Assembly: GCA_017444895.1 (NCBI GenBank)
Contig: JAFSVR010000039.1
Location: forward strand, 1 to 45,608
Origin: Clostridia bacterium
GTDB lineage: Bacteria; Bacillota; Clostridia; Christensenellales; UBA1242
Reading direction: 5' to 3'
DNA length: 45,608 nt
Part shown: positions 42,204 to 45,608 of the stretch, in pieces
Numbering within the stretch: position 1 is the first letter of the stretch
Layout of the letters: each line of letters opens with the position of its first letter
The notes under the pieces: generated by a model
Databases searched by the model: none
What the model was told of the DNA's origin: nothing
What the model saw: the letters and a program-made list of their open reading frames with translations, nothing else
Position numbers and translations under genes: made by a program

Positions 42204-43454
42204 ATGCAAAAGTTTGTTGTTTGCGGAGGACAAAAACTCAGCGGAACGCTGAGGGTTGATTCATCAAAAAACGCCATTTTGCCCATAATTGCAGGGTGTA
42301 TTTTAACTGATGAACCTGTTGAATTGCAAGATATACCAAACATAACAGACGTAAAAAAAATGTTTGATATTTTGCGTGCAATGGGCGCAAAGGTTGAGAC
42401 CGGCGATGGCAGGGCAGTCATAGATAGTAGCACAATATCTCGTTTTGAAATCCCGCACCATCTTGCAAAAGATATTCGCTCGTCTATCTTTATGCTTGGC
42501 CCATTGATTGCCAAATATGGCAGGGCAAGAGTTGCATATCCTGGGGGGTGCGACATTGGGAGCCGCCCCATTGATTTGCATTTGTTTGGGCTGAGGGAAC
42601 TTGGTGTTAATATTTGCGAAGAATATGGCTTTATAGATTGCTATTGCGAAAAGATAAGGCCGACAACAATTCATCTTGATTATCCTAGTGTTGGCGCAAC
42701 TGAAAATATCATGATGGCAAGCGTTTTGGGAAGCGGAGAAACAACAATTTTCAACGCTGCCAAGGAGCCGGAGATTGTTGATCTTGCAAATTTCATTTGC
42801 GCAATTGGTGGGAGAGTTGAAGGGGCAGGAACAAGCACCATAAAAATTTATGGAAAAACCACGCTTCATTCAACAAGCTATAAGCCAATCGGCGACCGCA
42901 TAATTGCCGGAACCTATCTTCTTGGGGTTGCAATTTGTGGGGGGAGCGTTACGCTGACGAACTGCAATTATAACGATATTAGTCTTCTTGTTAACAAATT
43001 GCATAATTCTGGTTGCTATTTTAATGTTGAAAGTGATAAAATGCATATGGAAGCAAATTCACGGCTTCTTTCTATTCAAAATATTGAAACGCAACCATAT
43101 CCCGGATTTCCAACTGATTTGCAGGCTCAAGTTATGGCTCTTCAAACGGTGAGTGAAGGAACAAGCGTCATAACCGAGAACCTTTTTGAAACTCGTTTCA
43201 AACATGTTCCCGAGCTTATTAAGATGGGCGCAAAGATAACACTAAGGGATAGAATGGCAATTGTTCGTGGCGTGGAATCGCTTTCGGGTGCCGAAGTCAG
43301 TGCAACCGATCTTCGTGGAGGGGCAAGTTTGGTCCTGGCGGGGTTGGTTGCCAAAGGACAAACGGTTGTTGATGGGGCTCATTTTATTGATCGTGGATAT
43401 CCAAGCCTTGAAGAAAAACTTTCAAGCATTGGTGCAAGAATAGAAAGGGTGTAG
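42204..43454 (+). CDS. murA: UDP-N-acetylglucosamine 1-carboxyvinyltransferase MurA
   Basis: An EPSP-synthase-fold enzyme of 416 residues. KNAILPI holds the substrate Lys/Asn (22-23), and the catalytic Cys of YPGGCDIGSRPIDLH is C116, the fosfomycin target. PGFPTDLQAQ and DRGYPSLEEKL complete the family marks. It transfers enolpyruvate from PEP to UDP-GlcNAc, the first step of peptidoglycan synthesis. It is followed by ftsQ, giving a cell-wall/division pair. The presence of Cys rather than Asp predicts fosfomycin sensitivity. Confidence 0.97.
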   Translation: MQKFVVCGGQKLSGTLRVDSSKNAILPIIAGCILTDEPVELQDIPNITDVKKMFDILRAMGAKVETGDGRAVIDSSTISRFEIPHHLAKDIRSSIFMLGPLIAKYGRARVAYPGGCDIGSRPIDLHLFGLRELGVNICEEYGFIDCYCEKIRPTTIHLDYPSVGATENIMMASVLGSGETTIFNAAKEPEIVDLANFICAIGGRVEGAGTSTIKIYGKTTLHSTSYKPIGDRIIAGTYLLGVAICGGSVTLTNCNYNDISLLVNKLHNSGCYFNVESDKMHMEANSRLLSIQNIETQPYPGFPTDLQAQVMALQTVSEGTSVITENLFETRFKHVPELIKMGAKITLRDRMAIVRGVESLSGAEVSATDLRGGASLVLAGLVAKGQTVVDGAHFIDRGYPSLEEKLSSIGARIERV

Positions 43455-43483
43455 GTTTCTTAATAACGCATAGGAGAAACAAA

Positions 43484-44311
43484 GTGCTAAAAAGCAAGAA
43501 AAAATTGATAATAATTCTTTCAATTGTGTTGGTTATTGTTGCCATCATAATTATTTCCAGCGCCTTGTTTTCTCTTAAAAGTGTTTCAATTGAATATGCA
43601 TCACTTCTTAAAAACGATTCAGTGATGTCAACTTATGACAAGGAAGAAATTGTTAAGGTTGGTAACTTTGCATATAACAAAAACATTCTTTTCATAAGCT
43701 ATGATGGCGCAAAAGAGCGCATTGAAAAAGCCTTTCCATATGTTAAGGTTGAGAAGTTTGTTCGCAACTTCCCAAACGGAGTTGTTGTTTATCTAACCGA
43801 GCGTCAACCAGTTTTTGCAAAGGTAAGGTCAGATGGCAGATATGTTGTTTTTGATGGTGAACTCAAAGTTCTAGAAGTAGCAGTGTCGCTTTCTGGTGCA
43901 GCCACAGGAATCCCGGTTTTATCTGCTCCGGACATAAGCGTTGACACCTTAAAGGCAGGGGAAACATATTCAAACAATGCTCTTCAAACGATTGCTTTTA
44001 ACCTTAAACGAGGCATTTTTGATAACGACGTTGATTTGCCAATAAGCATAATGTCTAGCCTAAGTTTCACCGAGGGAAACACAAACGAAGAATATGTTGT
44101 TAACATCACGCTTAATGATGGCGCTAAAATTGAAATTAAGGGCATAAACAACTTTGCCGAAAAGGTTTTGGGGGCTTTCTATACCTATAAAACAAAGGTT
44201 AAGGATGACGACACTCAATATCCATATAAGAACAAAGTTACTGTTAAGGTTGAGGAAGATTTCACCTTGGCAGAAAGAGGAAAAGTTGTTCCTGTTGAGG
44301 TTGATGAATAA
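43484..44311 (+). CDS. ftsQ: Cell division protein FtsQ/DivIB
   Basis: A bitopic membrane protein of 275 residues with a GTG start (TAGGAG upstream). A basic cytoplasmic tip (LKSKKK), one TM (about 8-28), then a POTRA domain: VKVGNFAYNKNILFISYDG...AFPYVKVEKFVRNFPNGVVVYLTERQPVF, typical of the FtsQ alpha/beta fold. The remaining beta domain binds FtsB/FtsL. Place after murA and size support the call. It is recruited to the septum early in divisome assembly. Confidence 0.85.
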   Translation: MLKSKKKLIIILSIVLVIVAIIIISSALFSLKSVSIEYASLLKNDSVMSTYDKEEIVKVGNFAYNKNILFISYDGAKERIEKAFPYVKVEKFVRNFPNGVVVYLTERQPVFAKVRSDGRYVVFDGELKVLEVAVSLSGAATGIPVLSAPDISVDTLKAGETYSNNALQTIAFNLKRGIFDNDVDLPISIMSSLSFTEGNTNEEYVVNITLNDGAKIEIKGINNFAEKVLGAFYTYKTKVKDDDTQYPYKNKVTVKVEEDFTLAERGKVVPVEVDE

Positions 44312-44326
44312 ATTACACTTAAACAC

Positions 44327-44353
44327 AAGGAGGGTTAAAAGCCCTTCTTTTTT
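44327..44353 (+). terminator. Terminator after ftsQ
   Basis: AAGGAGGG (44327-44334) pairs with CCCTTCTT (44342-44349) with one G-U pair and a 7-base loop, then TTTT. Confidence 0.78.
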
Positions 44354-44375
44354 ATTAAAAATCGAGCTTAAATAT

Positions 44376-44404
44376 TTGCTATATTTTGCCGAAAAATATA
44401 TAAT
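44376..44404 (+). promoter_or_regulatory. degV promoter
   Basis: TTGCTA (44376-44381), 17-base spacer, TATAAT (44399-44404). The start would be near 44411, 24 bases before the ATG. Confidence 0.65.
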
Positions 44405-44434
44405 AATGTATATTGAATGATGCGGGAGGAAAAG

Positions 44435-45322
44435 ATGAAAAAATTTGAAATTTCAACAGATTCAAACTGCGATTTATATGCAGATGAAATCAAGGATTTG
44501 GGCCTTTATGTTGGCCATTTGAATTATACTATAACCAAAGGAAAAGAGATCAATGAATATCTTGATGATTTCCATAGCTATAATGAATATGTTGATTTCT
44601 ATCAAACACTAAGAAATGGTGCGGTTGCAAAAACTTCAATTTTGAGTTTGCAAGCCCATATAGATTTGTTCACACAAATGGCAGAAGATGGCGTTAAGGT
44701 AGCGCTCCATATTGCCCAAAGTGATGGGCTTAGCCCAACTATTGATAATGCAAACAAGGCCATTGAAATTGTTAAAGAAACCTATCCAGATATTGATTAT
44801 CGTGCCATTGAATGCAAAACAACAACGATTGGTGAGGGGTTGCTAGTTAAACTTGCATGCAAACTCAGAGATGAGGGAAAAGAAAGAGATGAAGTTCTGG
44901 ATATTATCCAAACCGAAAAAATGCATATGCAACATTTTGTTTTGGTTGACGACTTAATGTATCTTAAGCGCGGTGGGAGAATAAGTGGACCAAATGCGGT
45001 TTTGGGAACATTGTTTTCAATTAAGCCAATAATTGAGTTCAACCAACTTGGAAAACTTGAAATTGTAAGAAAAGAAAAAGGACTCAAAAAAGCAATGAAG
45101 TTCATTGTTGACCAAATGGACAATTACACCAAAAACAAATATTTTGATATAGCAATTGTTCACACAGATAACGAACCCCTTGCTAATGAACTTGCAGATA
45201 TGCTTGAAGCAAAGTGTGGAGTTCGCCCACAGATCAGGATTATGGGGCCAATCATTGGGGCGCACGTTGGGCCAAACGCAGTTGCGTATGGGTTCCTGTC
45301 TAACGAAGATAGACCACTATAA
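44435..45322 (+). CDS. DegV family fatty-acid-binding protein
   Basis: A protein of 295 residues. The third in-frame ATG (44435) is chosen: GGGAGG ends 5 bases before it and the conserved N-terminus KKFEISTDSNCDL begins there. Further DegV marks are AKTSILSLQAH, the YLKRGGRISGPNAVLGTLFSIKPI block (LKRGGRIS... near 172-195), and the C-terminal GPIIGAHVGPNAVAYGF. DegV/FakB proteins bind a fatty acid and present it to the kinase FakA for phospholipid synthesis. No fakA gene is visible, so FakB function is inferred from family. Confidence 0.92.
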   Translation: MKKFEISTDSNCDLYADEIKDLGLYVGHLNYTITKGKEINEYLDDFHSYNEYVDFYQTLRNGAVAKTSILSLQAHIDLFTQMAEDGVKVALHIAQSDGLSPTIDNANKAIEIVKETYPDIDYRAIECKTTTIGEGLLVKLACKLRDEGKERDEVLDIIQTEKMHMQHFVLVDDLMYLKRGGRISGPNAVLGTLFSIKPIIEFNQLGKLEIVRKEKGLKKAMKFIVDQMDNYTKNKYFDIAIVHTDNEPLANELADMLEAKCGVRPQIRIMGPIIGAHVGPNAVAYGFLSNEDRPL

Positions 45323-45336
45323 ATTCAAACATATAT

Positions 45337-45366
45337 AAACCACAGAAATTTCTGTGGTTTTTTTGT
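45337..45366 (+). terminator. Perfect palindromic terminator after degV
   Basis: AAACCACAGAAA (45337-45348) is directly followed by its exact reverse complement TTTCTGTGGTTT (45349-45360) and then TTTTTT. In RNA the tip will open into a small loop. Confidence 0.85.
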
Positions 45367-45376
45367 TGAGCAAATC

Positions 45377-45405
45377 TTGAAAATGCAAATATGTAGTGGT
45401 AAACT
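45377..45405 (+). promoter_or_regulatory. Promoter of the edge gene
   Basis: TTGAAA (45377-45382), 17-base spacer, TAAACT (45400-45405). The -10 TAAACT is the same as before the zinc-ribbon gene. Confidence 0.6.
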
Positions 45406-45426
45406 TGAATAGTAAGGAGAAAAATG

Positions 45427-45608
45427 ATGATAAAAGACGTTAACAACATTAAGGTTATGGTCATCTATGGCAACCATAATTGGAGACTCAAAGAAACTGC
45501 TATGGAATATAAGGCGTCATCAGTTGTTTCAACAAGTGCTGCCAACAGATTGATTGAAGGTGGATTTGACGATTTTGATTTCGTATTGATTGAAGAAAGC
45601 GAAATGGA
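45427..45608 (+). CDS. Partial unknown gene cut by the window edge
   Basis: Only the first 60 residues are present. AAGGAG (45414-45419) is 7 bases before the second ATG (45427); ATG 45424 is also possible. The text reads MIKDVNNIKVMVIYGNHNWR, then a helix with a TSAANRLIEGGFDDFDFVLIEE segment later. It resembles a Rossmann-type alpha/beta start but I cannot place it in a family. It runs off the window. Confidence 0.6.
   Translation, partial: MIKDVNNIKVMVIYGNHNWRLKETAMEYKASSVVSTSAANRLIEGGFDDFDFVLIEESEM

Overview
The window is a stretch of chromosome from a low-GC, Gram-positive-type bacterium using the standard bacterial code (TGA serves as a stop). It is most likely an uncultured member of the Clostridia (Bacillota). 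The signs are a type-A RNase P RNA, an uninterrupted SigK-like sigma factor, the lepA-hemW-hrcA-grpE-dnaK-dnaJ order, a CIRCE operator, an RNase J, and promoters of the form TTGNNN-17-TANNNT. Species cannot be named from sequence alone.

Region 1 (1-15,480) is a virion-assembly block of podovirus (short-tail) type. It holds an HTH regulator, TerL, a TerS-like packaging protein placed after TerL, portal, scaffold, major capsid, a small conserved protein, a head-tail adaptor, a beta-propeller nozzle-like protein, two large beta-rich tail/fibre proteins, a coiled-coil candidate ejection protein and a holin-like protein. It ends at a strong terminator. No integrase, replication gene, tape measure or endolysin is visible, and only 162 bases lie left of the first gene, so prophage, remnant and domesticated particle cannot be told apart. 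A reverse-strand, membrane-anchored SH3-like protein sits between the regulator and TerL.

Region 2 (15,500-24,720) begins with a large lipoprotein with collagen-like blocks and a beta-helix tail, under its own promoter. A membrane protein translationally coupled to RNase J follows, then trmR-trhP (wobble uridine modification), sigK and the RNase P RNA.

Region 3 (24,720-31,600) holds an unrecognised A-rich gene, rarA overlapping helD, a PnuC-like transporter, a small secreted protein and a convergent glycerophosphodiester phosphodiesterase sharing a bidirectional terminator.

Region 4 (31,700-41,140) is the conserved lepA / hemW / hrcA-grpE-dnaK-dnaJ neighbourhood, with a beta-helix lipoprotein gene inserted between lepA and hemW. 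lepA appears leaderless. GrpE carries an unusual 20-cysteine, metallothionein-like N-terminal extension built from an 84-bp tandem duplication; this is the most striking single feature of the window.

Region 5 (41,140-45,608) holds a glycine-rich zinc-ribbon membrane protein, murA, ftsQ/divIB, a DegV fatty-acid-binding protein and the start of an unrecognised gene cut by the window edge.
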